Of a stretch of 64,000 bases of DNA, positions 1 through 7,854 are shown piece by piece. Numbering within the stretch: position 1 is the first letter of the stretch; each line of letters begins with the position of its first letter. The notes under the pieces are model-generated. The model saw only the letters and a program-made list of their open reading frames with translations, did no database searches and was not told the origin of the DNA. The position numbers were made by a program, and so were the translations under genes. This DNA comes from Salipiger profundus (GTDB lineage Bacteria > Pseudomonadota > Alphaproteobacteria > Rhodobacterales > Rhodobacteraceae): contig NZ_CP014796.1 of NCBI RefSeq assembly GCF_001969385.1, positions 1 through 64,000 of the forward strand, read 5' to 3'.

Positions 1-3000
1 CGGCTCCTCCTCCAGCGTGGCCGACATCGGCACGCCCGGCGGGGTGACGATCTGCACCTCGCGGGGCCCGGCGTCGTACCCGCCGCTGGCGAAGCCGCCG
101 CCGTTGGCGCGCGCCGGCAGGCTCGCCATGGCGTCGCCGCCCGAGTTGATCCACTCCAGCAGGCCACGGTTGCGCGCGGTCGCCGCCCCGTTCACGACGA
201 ACTCGCCGGAACTGATCCGGATCAGCCCGGTGTCCGCCCGGCTGCCCCCCGGGAAATACTGGTAGCCGCCATCGGCATTGGCGGGCGGCGCCTCGCCCGG
301 CGAGAAGATCGCGCCGATCAGGCTGCCGATCCAGCCGCCGCCGGCACCGCCACCCGCGCCGCCGCTGGTCAGGCTGGAGAGCACCGAGCCCAGCATGTCG
401 AAGCCGCTGCCGAGCGTGCCGAGGTTCTGCGTCGCGCCCACGGCCGTGGTGGCGAGCGCATCGAGCGCCTGCTGGGTCTGAGCGGCCGGCTGGGCCAGCG
501 ATGCGGCGGTGGGCTCGATATGCCAAGGCTCATTGTCCATGCGGTAGCCGAGCCCGAACCGACCGGCGTTCGCGTGGAACCATTCCTCGATCGAGCTCGA
601 CCCGTATTGCAGATCGGCCGCGAGCCCGAAGTTGTGGCGCGAGTTGCCCGGGGGCGCGACCCACTTCCGGGCCTCGGCCGGGTTGCCGTACTTGGCGAGC
701 GCCTTTTCCCAGAGCTGCGTCTGACGCTCGACCGAGCGATACGCCGAGTTCACCTGGACGGCGTCCGAACCGAATATCCCCTGTGCTTCGGCGATCATCG
801 CGGCGAGCGGGCCGGCGAGCTTGGGATCCATGTTGCTGATCGCGTCGGGCCGAAGTGCCCCACCCGTGGAGACGGATTTGAGGAGCGCGGCCGCCTCGGC
901 CGAGATCGGGCCTGTACTGCCCGACATCATCCCGGCCGGCGTCGCCGCCCCGCCGGCGCCGGCGAGCGCGTTGAGCCCCGGCCCGCCAATCGTCACGTTC
1001 ATCGCCGTGACCGACATCGCCGGGGTCGAGAAGGCCTCCATCGCCGAGAAGTCCGGCGTCGGCATCTCGCCGCCCGTGAGCCGGTCCCAAATCCCCTGCC
1101 AGCCGCCGAGATCCTGCATCGTCGGCAGGTCGGTGCCGAAGAGGTCGTTCTTCAGCGGGTTGAGCAGCCCGAGGTCGGTGAAGGTGCGCGAGATCTCCTC
1201 GGCGACCGAGGTCAGCGCCCCCGCGAAGTCGCGCTCCATCAGCCGGTCGAAGATGTCGTCGATCGCCTGCGTTCCGGCATTGCGGATCTCGTCCCAGGCC
1301 TGCGCCTGCCGGCCCAGCTCGCGGGTGAGCTCCGCCTCCTCGAGCACCGCCGCGCGAACCTCGTCGGCGCGGGCGCTGGTGCGGTCGAGCCCCTGCTGGC
1401 GGATCTGCACCTCCGCCTCGTAGAGTGCGAGCAGCCGGGTGCGCACCGCCTCGGTCTGGCCGAGCAGATCCTGCTCGAGGCGCAGCTTCTCGATGCGCAG
1501 ATCCGCCTGGCGCAAATAGTCGGCCGAGGCGGCGAGCGCGCCGAAGGGATCGGCCGAGGCGAGCCCGTTCGCCGCCTCCCAGGCCTCGCGCCACTGATCC
1601 TTCTGCGCCTCGGTGATGTCCTGCAGCTGCAGCATCTGTTCGAGCAGCTGACGCTGGGCCGCGATCTGCAGCCGCTTCACCTCGACGCTGTCGCGCCCGT
1701 AGGTGACGATCGCGCGGTTGATCTCCGCCTCGCTGCGCAGCTGGGCGATCTGGTTCGAGGCGCCCCGCGCCGCCTCGGCATCGCGCACCGCCTGGGCCCG
1801 GTCCAGCTCGATCCGGTTCAGCTCCAGCACCTGGTCGATGATCTGCGGAAGCCAGCCCTTTTCCTTCAGCCGGGCTTCGAGCACCTCCTGCGCCTGCTCC
1901 ACGCGCAGCGCCTCGACCTCGGCGGACTGCTCGCCATATTGCAGGATCGCCTCGGAGAGCGCGATCTCGCGCTCCAGCTCCGCCACCATCTTGCGGCGCT
2001 CAAGATAGGCCTTGCCGGCGGCGTCCGCCTGGTCGCGGATGCTTTGCGGGATCGTGGACTCGAGGCTGGGCTGCTCCTGCCCCTGCAGTTCCGCGATGCG
2101 CTCGGCCAGCGTCTCAAGCTGCTGGATCCGCGCGTTCTCGACATCGTTGACACCTTTGCTCAGCTCGGCGCCGGCCCGGTATGCCTCCAGCACCCGCTGC
2201 ACGGCCGCGAGCTGCTCCTCGGAACTGCCCTCCGCCACCGTGCCAAGCTGCTCGTAACTCGCGATCAGCTCCTCGACCACCGAACGGTTCTTTTCCAGCG
2301 CCTCCCAGCTCGGGGCCCGCAGGAGCGAGACGCCCAGCTCCTCGGCGACCGACTGCTCGTCCGTCAGCCCCTTCGACCCGGCCCCGATCCCCAGTTCCTC
2401 GAGCAGCGTCTCGATCGACTGGGTCACCCCGAGCTGCGCCGAGCGCAGCCGCGTCTCCGCCATGCCCGGCAGGAACTCCCGCGCCGCCGCAGCAGCGGAG
2501 CCGAAGCGCTCCTCGAGCTCCTTAGTGGAAGACCCCGCCAGATCCGCGTATTTGCGATACGCGTCGAGCCGCTCGCCGAGCGCGTCGAGGCTGTCGTCGA
2601 AGGTCTCGGCCGCGTCCTTCGATCCGGTGAGCCATTGCGTTACCGCCGCGCCGGCGGCGATGGCGCCCACGGTGATCAGGGTCACCGGGCTCAGCAGGCT
2701 CATGAAGGCGGAGCCGAGTGCGCGCACCGCACCGGCCGCGCCCATGGGGCCGATCACCTGGGCGATCTGCGAACCCTGCTGGACCGCGAGCTGCAGCGGG
2801 TTTTGCCCCGCTTGCATCATCACCCCGATGTCGAAGAACTGCGCCGAGAGGTTGCCCACCTGCCCCGCCGCGATCTCGGCGCTGTCGCCCGCGCCCTTGG
2901 CGCCGCCGCGCAGCCGGTCGAAGGCATCGCCGGCGCGGCGCTTCACGCTGTCGTAGGTCGCGCCCAGCCGGCCGAATATCGTGGTGTTGCGGGTGGCCTC

Positions 3001-3162
3001 GGCCCCGACGGCCCCGAGCGCCGCTTCCTCGGCACCGCTCTGGGTGGTCAGACCCTCGGTCGAGGTCTTCAGCGCATCGGTTGCGCCCTTGAGCGCGCGA
3101 ACCTCCGCCGCGGCTTCCTTGCCGCCGCGCATCGAGAGGAAAGCTGCAACCCGGAATGCCAT
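1..3162 (-). CDS. Tail tape measure protein with C-terminal peptidase M15 domain (3' end outside window)
   Basis: At least 1,054 codons are in the window; the stop lies beyond base 1. The protein sets tail length and probably acts on peptidoglycan during DNA entry. Long helical, Glu/Arg/Gln-rich segments fill residues about 190-680, and a hydrophobic stretch lies near 150-175. Residues about 800-885 match the D-Ala-D-Ala carboxypeptidase (VanY/M15) pattern, with a SRHNFGLAAD zinc-site motif near 842 and WHIEP near 881. The tail beyond it is glycine-rich. The ATG at 3162 starts 1 bp after the stop of the upstream chaperone fusion. The C-terminal part is nearly identical to the chimeric gene at 38,885-40,408, except that the hydrolase domain differs. 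Confidence 0.88.
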   Translation of the reverse strand, partial: MAFRVAAFLSMRGGKEAAAEVRALKGATDALKTSTEGLTTQSGAEEAALGAVGAEATRNTTIFGRLGATYDSVKRRAGDAFDRLRGGAKGAGDSAEIAAGQVGNLSAQFFDIGVMMQAGQNPLQLAVQQGSQIAQVIGPMGAAGAVRALGSAFMSLLSPVTLITVGAIAAGAAVTQWLTGSKDAAETFDDSLDALGERLDAYRKYADLAGSSTKELEERFGSAAAAAREFLPGMAETRLRSAQLGVTQSIETLLEELGIGAGSKGLTDEQSVAEELGVSLLRAPSWEALEKNRSVVEELIASYEQLGTVAEGSSEEQLAAVQRVLEAYRAGAELSKGVNDVENARIQQLETLAERIAELQGQEQPSLESTIPQSIRDQADAAGKAYLERRKMVAELEREIALSEAILQYGEQSAEVEALRVEQAQEVLEARLKEKGWLPQIIDQVLELNRIELDRAQAVRDAEAARGASNQIAQLRSEAEINRAIVTYGRDSVEVKRLQIAAQRQLLEQMLQLQDITEAQKDQWREAWEAANGLASADPFGALAASADYLRQADLRIEKLRLEQDLLGQTEAVRTRLLALYEAEVQIRQQGLDRTSARADEVRAAVLEEAELTRELGRQAQAWDEIRNAGTQAIDDIFDRLMERDFAGALTSVAEEISRTFTDLGLLNPLKNDLFGTDLPTMQDLGGWQGIWDRLTGGEMPTPDFSAMEAFSTPAMSVTAMNVTIGGPGLNALAGAGGAATPAGMMSGSTGPISAEAAALLKSVSTGGALRPDAISNMDPKLAGPLAAMIAEAQGIFGSDAVQVNSAYRSVERQTQLWEKALAKYGNPAEARKWVAPPGNSRHNFGLAADLQYGSSSIEEWFHANAGRFGLGYRMDNEPWHIEPTAASLAQPAAQTQQALDALATTAVGATQNLGTLGSGFDMLGSVLSSLTSGGAGGGAGGGWIGSLIGAIFSPGEAPPANADGGYQYFPGGSRADTGLIRISSGEFVVNGAATARNRGLLEWINSGGDAMASLPARANGGGFASGGYDAGPREVQIVTPPGVPMSATLEEEP

Positions 3163-3163
3163 G

Positions 3164-3816
3164 TCAACGCCCGTTCAATTCCTGTTTCGCGCCGTCTTCG
3201 ATGAGCCGCACCTCGGCCCAGAGTTCGGGGTCCGGCGCGAACCCCGCCAGCCTCAGGCCGCTCTCGCAGGCGCCGTAGTCGAGCCCCACCCAGAACGCCC
3301 CGCGCATGCCAACCTCGACACACCACTGGGTATCCACCGCGAGGAAGCGCTCGAGCGCGGGAAGGTGTTCGGGCCAGACGCCGTCCTGGTCATCGGCGCG
3401 CCGCACGAGCGCGACCGGGATCCCGAAGAAGCGCGCGTCGGCTTCCAGCTCGTCCTCGCGGCCGTCATCGTGCAGCGTGCCGGCGGCCCAGGCGCGCCCG
3501 GCCCATCTCAGTTTCCCGCCTTGGCCCGGTAGAAGCCCGTGTGATATGCGCCGAGCATCGCCCACCGCAGATCCGAGTAGTCGATCAGCTCCTCGAAGAG
3601 CGTCGAGGAGAAGCCCAGAGGCTGGTCGTGATCATCGACGAGCCCTTCCAGCCTCACAATCACCCGGCGGAGAAACTCCTTCTGCATCTCGACCCCCGGC
3701 GCATCGAACTCCTTGAGCGCCACATCGGGCAGCGCGTGGAACGTGGCGGTGAAGTCCTCATCGCCCACCTGGACGGGCACGGTGAAGGTGCGGCTCTTGG
3801 ATACGCGGAATGCCAT
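3164..3816 (-). CDS. Tail assembly chaperone fusion (GT-like), made by -1 frameshift
   Basis: This is the predicted long product of the tail-chaperone pair. Translation starts at 3816 in the short chaperone frame. It shifts back one base on the slippery heptamer GGGAAAC (3517-3511), directly before the TGA at 3510-3508, and continues in the overlapping frame to 3164. The fusion would be about 217 residues. The extension resembles DUF1799 phage proteins (it carries GLDYGACESGL and WPEHLPALERF). In lambda the equivalent gpG/gpGT pair guides tape measure and tube assembly. The slippery site and frame relation are visible directly; the frameshift itself is inferred. No separate start with a good ribosome site is seen for the second frame. 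Confidence 0.72.
3508..3816 (-). CDS. Tail assembly chaperone (G-like), short product
   Basis: A 102-residue protein directly upstream of the tape measure and downstream of the tube genes, the usual place of the tail assembly chaperone in long-tailed phages. It begins MAFRVSKSRTFTVPV and has a strand-rich N-terminal half. The last two sense codons form the slippery GGA-AAC before TGA, so a minor share of ribosomes should make the longer fusion. It has no enzymatic motif. The ATG at 3816 is preceded by an AAGGACC-type ribosome site on the minus strand. Confidence 0.75.
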   Translation of the reverse strand: MAFRVSKSRTFTVPVQVGDEDFTATFHALPDVALKEFDAPGVEMQKEFLRRVIVRLEGLVDDHDQPLGFSSTLFEELIDYSDLRWAMLGAYHTGFYRAKAGN

Positions 3817-3843
3817 TGGATCGGTCCTTTCTTGCGGGCGGGA

Positions 3844-4047
3844 TCAGGAGACAGCGGGAACTTTGACGAGGCAGATCGCCGCAACGCCCTGGCGGAAGAT
3901 CACGGTTTCCTCACCACTCGCCGAAGAGATCGAGAGTACCCCATGCTCCCGAAGCTCCTCCTCCACGTCGTCGATCGACAGATCGGGGCTCGGCACGGTG
4001 ATGACGGCGCCGCCGATCATGTGGAACTTGAGGTTGAACTTGTTCAT
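3844..4047 (-). CDS. Small phage protein between tube and chaperone genes
   Basis: A 67-residue protein starting MNKFNLKFHMIGGAV, with an AAGGACC ribosome site about 8 bases upstream of the ATG at 4047. It contains an acidic segment (SIDDVEEELREHG) followed by short strand-like stretches. No family is recognised. Its place in the tail operon suggests a minor tail or assembly role, which is inferred from position only. Confidence 0.6.
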   Translation of the reverse strand: MNKFNLKFHMIGGAVITVPSPDLSIDDVEEELREHGVLSISSASGEETVIFRQGVAAICLVKVPAVS

Positions 4048-4076
4048 CGGGACGGTCCTTTCGTCGGGTCGGGCGG

Positions 4077-5009
4077 TCAGGTGAGCGTGAGGGTCCACTG
4101 GTCGTTGCCGGAGACCGGCAGCGGCACCATGCGCAGCGGCCATTCCGCCACGCCCTGGGCCTCAGTGATCCCGGTGGGCCGCTGGATCAGTGCCTCGTCG
4201 ACGTCGAGCGTGGCGATGTTTCCGGCCCCGGTGCCGTGCACCAGCTGCAGTGGCACCGCCGCCTGGTCACGCGCGAGGGCGAAGGGATCGAGGGTGGCCA
4301 GCGGCACCGCCTTGATCTGCAGCTCGATCATGTCGGCGCGATCGGCGATGACGATCTCCTCCTCGCCGATCAGGAACCGGCCCTGGACGTCGTTGCCGAA
4401 GGCGAGCTGGAAGTTGCGCAGCACGTAAGGATCGCCGTCGATCGTGAAGGTCGGGGTGTTGGCCTTGGTCCCTGCCAGCGGCTTCTGGAACGCGGAATAG
4501 TCCGGCGTCGGAAGCGCCGCGCTCGACGGCTTCACCCAGAGACCGGTGAAGGTGAACTCGAGCTGCGGAATGCCCGAGGCGTTGACCGTCAGGTTGCAGT
4601 TGCCGCGCGCGCCCAGCAGCGAATAGAGCGTGCCGTCGATGTTGAGATAGAGCGTGACGCTCTCGAAGCTGCCCGAGATCGGGTTGTAGACCACGTCGGT
4701 CGAGGCGGTCACGGTCTCGGCCACGCCGCAGGCGCGCATCAGCGGCCCCCAGGCGGGCGCGGTCCCGGCCTCGCCGGAGCCTGCCAGCTCGACCCGGAAG
4801 GTCATCACCGAATGCACGTCGACGGGGATGGTGGCGTTGGCGCCGAGATAGGGCGTCTCGTGACCGCGATCGAGATCCGAGCCCTCCATCGGGCGGATGC
4901 TGATCTCGGTCGCGCGGATCGCGTTTGCGGCTCCGGTCGGGGTGGCGTCGGTGCCATAGGCGCTTTCGATCTTGGCGAGCAGCACCTTCTTGCGGAAGTA
5001 CAGGGTCAT
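4077..5009 (-). CDS. Major tail tube protein
   Basis: A 310-residue protein of the phage tail tube type. It opens MTLYFRKKVLLAKIES with a conserved TPTGAANAIRATEISI region, typical of siphophage tube subunits. It should polymerise around the tape measure. The start codon overlaps the stop of the preceding 53-aa gene by ATGA, indicating translational coupling. It lies just upstream of the chaperones and tape measure, the standard tail gene order. Family membership rests on recognisable N-terminal pattern and context. Confidence 0.82.
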   Translation of the reverse strand: MTLYFRKKVLLAKIESAYGTDATPTGAANAIRATEISIRPMEGSDLDRGHETPYLGANATIPVDVHSVMTFRVELAGSGEAGTAPAWGPLMRACGVAETVTASTDVVYNPISGSFESVTLYLNIDGTLYSLLGARGNCNLTVNASGIPQLEFTFTGLWVKPSSAALPTPDYSAFQKPLAGTKANTPTFTIDGDPYVLRNFQLAFGNDVQGRFLIGEEEIVIADRADMIELQIKAVPLATLDPFALARDQAAVPLQLVHGTGAGNIATLDVDEALIQRPTGITEAQGVAEWPLRMVPLPVSGNDQWTLTLT

Positions 5010-5167
5010 TCGGAGACCTCCTTCTGGTCAGCCTTCGCGGTCTTCGCGGCGGGCTTTTGCGGCGCGCGGGCGGCGCTCGCGGGCGTGGTCTGGGCGGTCA
5101 GCTTGAGCTTGCCCTTGTCGTCACGGGCGTAGCTGCCGCCGCCGGCGGGGAGTGGTCGCCTGGTCAT
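5006..5167 (-). CDS. Small basic phage protein before the tube gene
   Basis: A 53-residue protein, MTRRPLPAGGGSYARDD at its start, rich in Ala, Lys and Pro towards the C-terminus. It overlaps its neighbours on both sides by ATGA-type junctions, which argues that it is translated. Similar short proteins precede tube genes in related alphaproteobacterial Mu-like phages (from general knowledge). Function unknown. Confidence 0.6.
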   Translation of the reverse strand: MTRRPLPAGGGSYARDDKGKLKLTAQTTPASAARAPQKPAAKTAKADQKEVSE

Positions 5168-5604
5168 GAGAAGATCCTCAGCTGGTCGTTGATGGAGAAC
5201 TCGATCTGGTAGCCCAGCAGGCCGTGCTCGGTCGGGATGATCGACGCCTGGCGCAGCTCGAAGACGCCCACCTCGTCCGAGGGCGCCCAGCCGGCGAGCG
5301 TGGCGATGATCTCGTCGACGAAAGCCCCGAGCCGCGAGAGCGCGCGTTCGCCGGCCGCATCGACCGAGCGGGTCAGCAGCACGACGGCGATGGTGCGGGT
5401 GATGGGCTGGGTGAAGGCGCCGGTGACGGCATCGCCGCGCTGGCCACGAATGCCGGTGGGCAGCACGTAGGCGCGCACGCCTCCGCTGGGCAACGTCTTC
5501 GTCTCCATCATCCGCGTGAACTCGGCGGCGCCGTCGATCCGGTGCGCGAGCTCCGCGATCTCCGCCTCGAGCCGGGCAACGACCAGCTCCAGCATCAAAT
5601 CCAC
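5164..5604 (-). CDS. Putative tail terminator / gp37-like protein
   Basis: A 146-residue protein directly after the gp36-like (DUF1320) gene, where Mu has gp37 and siphophages have the tail terminator. It starts MDLMLELVVARLEAEI and has alternating strand-like segments (TRTIAVVLLTRSVD, YQIEFSINDQLRIF) typical of terminator folds. The predicted role is to cap the tail tube before joining to the head. Overlaps on both sides suggest coupling. Exact family membership is inferred. Confidence 0.62.
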   Translation of the reverse strand: MDLMLELVVARLEAEIAELAHRIDGAAEFTRMMETKTLPSGGVRAYVLPTGIRGQRGDAVTGAFTQPITRTIAVVLLTRSVDAAGERALSRLGAFVDEIIATLAGWAPSDEVGVFELRQASIIPTEHGLLGYQIEFSINDQLRIFS

Positions 5605-6023
5605 CCCTTCAGCGACTGCTCGGTCATCGGACGCTCGCGGTCGGTGACACGGGCGCCGCCGGCATCGGTGGTGCTGGAGGCTACGCCTTCGGCGTTGAGC
5701 TTCAGCGTGCCGCTGGCGATCTGCTGCAGCTGGCGGATCGCCTCCTTATAGTCGGCGGTGATCTTCTCGTTCGGCTCGTAGACGTGCAGCGTGTAGATCG
5801 CGATCTGGCGCGACAGCGGGCCGATCTGGACCGGCACCGTCGCGAACGGCAGCACGTAGCGGCCGGCGCAATAGCCATCGATCAGCGCGTCGGCCTCGGC
5901 AATGGCCCGGTCGACCACGTCGTCGTCGATCGCGCCCGTGGCGATGGCGCCGCGATCGGTCAGCTCGATCAGCAGCCGTTCGCCGTAGCGGTCGATCAGG
6001 TCGGCTTTGGTGCAATAGGCCAC
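5595..6023 (-). CDS. DUF1320 protein, Mu gp36-like head-tail connector
   Basis: A 142-residue protein with the DUF1320 pattern: YCTKADLIDRYGERLL at the start, then ADALIDGYCAGRYVLPF, and IYTLHVYEPNEKITADY in the middle. Mu gp36 is of this family and is thought to act at the head-tail connection. The start is GTG at 6023 with a GGAG ribosome site upstream. It follows a strong hairpin (6,042-6,075), so it may head its own transcription unit. Confidence 0.8.
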   Translation of the reverse strand: MAYCTKADLIDRYGERLLIELTDRGAIATGAIDDDVVDRAIAEADALIDGYCAGRYVLPFATVPVQIGPLSRQIAIYTLHVYEPNEKITADYKEAIRQLQQIASGTLKLNAEGVASSTTDAGGARVTDRERPMTEQSLKGWI

Positions 6024-6041
6024 GGCGATCTCCGGAGGGGG

Positions 6042-6075
6042 AAAAGGCCCGGCGGCATCTGCGCCGCCGGGAGGT
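6042..6075 (-). terminator. Rho-independent-type terminator between head and tail gene blocks
   Basis: On the minus strand a GC-rich stem (CCCGGCGGC / GCCGCCGGG, 6-base loop) is followed by CCTTTTCC. It lies between the stop of the FluMu-type gene (6116) and the start of the gp36-like gene (6023). It could attenuate head-gene transcripts entering the tail operon. Confidence 0.6.
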
Positions 6076-6115
6076 GAGGCACCGCCCGCCGGTCGTCAGC
6101 GGGCGAGGCAGATGA

Positions 6116-6502
6116 TCAGTCGGCCTCTCGGGTGTCGACGGTGAGGCGCGGATCGCCCAGGAGAGCGGCGACCTCGTCGTCGGAGAGATCCTCGGCCGGG
6201 ATTGTCACCGGCTCGGCCGTGAAGTGCCGGCCGGCGCGCCAGCGGCCCTTGCGCGGTCCGGTGACCACGACGACGACCGGCTTCGCGGCAGGGGCGCCGT
6301 CCTTCGCCCCCGCCGCAGCCGGGGTCCCCGCATCGGCCGTATTGGCCGCTGCGGGATCCGAGGATCCGGGCGTCGTGCCGGCGGCCTCCGCCTTCGCCAC
6401 CCGCTCGGCGAGCTTCTCGTCGCCGATGTTGGGAGCGAAGGAGACCTTGGCCGCCGTCGCCCGCGCCTCCAGCGCGATCCGCTCTGCGCTCTTCTCGGTC
6501 AT
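6116..6502 (-). CDS. Mu-like FluMu N-terminal domain protein (gp35-like)
   Basis: A 128-residue protein. The N-terminal half is charged, with an Ala/Pro-rich linker. The C-terminal half carries VVVVVTGPRKGRWRAGRHF and EPVTIPAEDLSDDEVAAL, the pattern of the FluMu/HI1506 domain found next to gpT in Mu-like prophages. The start ATG at 6502 lies 11 bases after the capsid gene stop. Its role in the virion is not established. Confidence 0.72.
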   Translation of the reverse strand: MTEKSAERIALEARATAAKVSFAPNIGDEKLAERVAKAEAAGTTPGSSDPAAANTADAGTPAAAGAKDGAPAAKPVVVVVTGPRKGRWRAGRHFTAEPVTIPAEDLSDDEVAALLGDPRLTVDTREAD

Positions 6503-6513
6503 CAGCCCGGGCC

Positions 6514-7407
6514 TTATGCCAGCCAGGGCACGACGAGCAGCTCGGCGGTGCCTTTCCACTCGTTGGTCTCGCCACCCGCCGCGTATTCGCTGTTGAGCAG
6601 CTTGCGGCCGGCGCTCTCCAGCGAGGGCGGCACCACCAGCAGGTTGGGCATGAGGCCGAGCGGACGCCCGCCGTCGCCCTTCATGTTCTGGATCGCGGTG
6701 CGGGCAGCGGCGTAGCTGGTGGCATCGAGCGTCTGCTGCGAGCCGTAGGCCATCTGCGGCACCCCGAAGCCCACGTTGCCGCGCCAGTCGGCGCCGTAGA
6801 CGTAGGTGTTGTTGAAGAACACGTTGTCGTCGTCCGGCCGGTCCTTGTAGGTGAAGGTGATCGGCTTGCGCTCCTGCAGCAGGATCGGCTTGATCGACTT
6901 GTTCGTGCAGAGCAGGAACCAGGGCGTGCCCGAGCCGCCGCCGGTGTTCGAGAAGGTCGTGGCTGCCCCGTCCTCGTCGGTGATCGGGTGATCGCTGTCG
7001 AAGAAGTTCTGGCCGTCCCAGCACTCGGTCGAGAAACCGGCCTTCAGCAGGTTCCACACCAGCGTCTCGGGATGCGCGCCGGCGGCATCGCCCAGCTCGC
7101 CGAACATCATCGAGTATTGCCCGAGGTTGTCGTCCTCGATGTCGTTGCGGTTCACCTCGACGGTCTTCTCGAAGTGCTTGTTGCGGATCGTGTACTGGGC
7201 CTCGGCGATGCCGTCGAGCTGACGGGGGCCGAGCCACTCGCGCATGCCCGACATCTTCTTGAGCCAGCCGTAGGTGCTCTCGGAGGTCGAGGAGCGCACC
7301 ACGGTCGCGACGCGATCGCGCATGGTGGGGGTGCCGTCCAGGGCCTTCTGGAACTCGGTCTTGAAGCCGACCCGGAGCGCCTGGAGTGCGGTTGCGGTGA
7401 TGATCAT
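6514..7407 (-). CDS. Major capsid protein (Mu gpT-like)
   Basis: A 297-residue major head subunit of the Mu gpT family. Typical features are the MIITATALQALRVGFKTEF start, the WLKKMSGMREWLG region, and an ENRN-like EVNRNDIEDDNLG segment near residue 90. It forms the icosahedral shell. It follows a decoration-type protein and the gpI protease/scaffold, the normal head gene order. Length matches the family. Confidence 0.9.
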   Translation of the reverse strand: MIITATALQALRVGFKTEFQKALDGTPTMRDRVATVVRSSTSESTYGWLKKMSGMREWLGPRQLDGIAEAQYTIRNKHFEKTVEVNRNDIEDDNLGQYSMMFGELGDAAGAHPETLVWNLLKAGFSTECWDGQNFFDSDHPITDEDGAATTFSNTGGGSGTPWFLLCTNKSIKPILLQERKPITFTYKDRPDDDNVFFNNTYVYGADWRGNVGFGVPQMAYGSQQTLDATSYAAARTAIQNMKGDGGRPLGLMPNLLVVPPSLESAGRKLLNSEYAAGGETNEWKGTAELLVVPWLA

Positions 7408-7422
7408 GGATCAGATCTCCTG

Positions 7423-7854
7423 TCAGGATGCGGCGGTGAGCGCTTCGTCGAAGCGGATCCAGACGCCCTGGTCGTCCACGTCCGACACGATGCCGGCGGG
7501 CGAGCGCGAGCTCGAGCCGTCGGTCTTGGCGACGGTCTGGTCGTCGACGGCGTAGGCCACCGCGCCGATGTCGGCGATGGTGATCTCATCGGTCGAAGCC
7601 GAGTTCGCCATGCGGAAGATGCCGGGGCGGACCCGGGCGGTGATGTCCCCGGCGGAGCCGCCGGAGTTGTTGGCCTCGGCATCGGCAACGCCGACACCGA
7701 CGAGCCCGGTCGCGGTCTGGCCTTCGACCAGGTAGCCGGCGGCATTGCGCATCACCATGGCGCCGGCGAAGAGCGTGGTGGACGCCGCGACGGCACCGGC
7801 GATGTAGTCACCTTCACGGCGGGGCGTCAGGCGCCCGGCGGTCAGAGCAGCCAT
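7423..7854 (-). CDS. Head decoration / cement-like protein
   Basis: A 143-residue Ala/Gly/Val-rich protein between the gpI protease and the capsid gene, where Mu-like siphophages encode a capsid cement protein. It begins MAALTAGRLTPRREGDYIAG and contains GLVGVGVADAEANNSGG, similar in style to DUF2190-type decoration proteins. Stop and start overlap with the protease gene (ATGA-like). The structural role is inferred from position and composition. Confidence 0.6.
   Translation of the reverse strand: MAALTAGRLTPRREGDYIAGAVAASTTLFAGAMVMRNAAGYLVEGQTATGLVGVGVADAEANNSGGSAGDITARVRPGIFRMANSASTDEITIADIGAVAYAVDDQTVAKTDGSSSRSPAGIVSDVDDQGVWIRFDEALTAAS

Noticed and set aside
520..3204. Long plus-strand open frame opposite the tape measure
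   Set aside because: It is the antisense shadow of a high-GC gene: its Arg/Leu/Gly-rich product has no recognisable domain, while the minus strand encodes a well-formed tape measure with an M15 domain.
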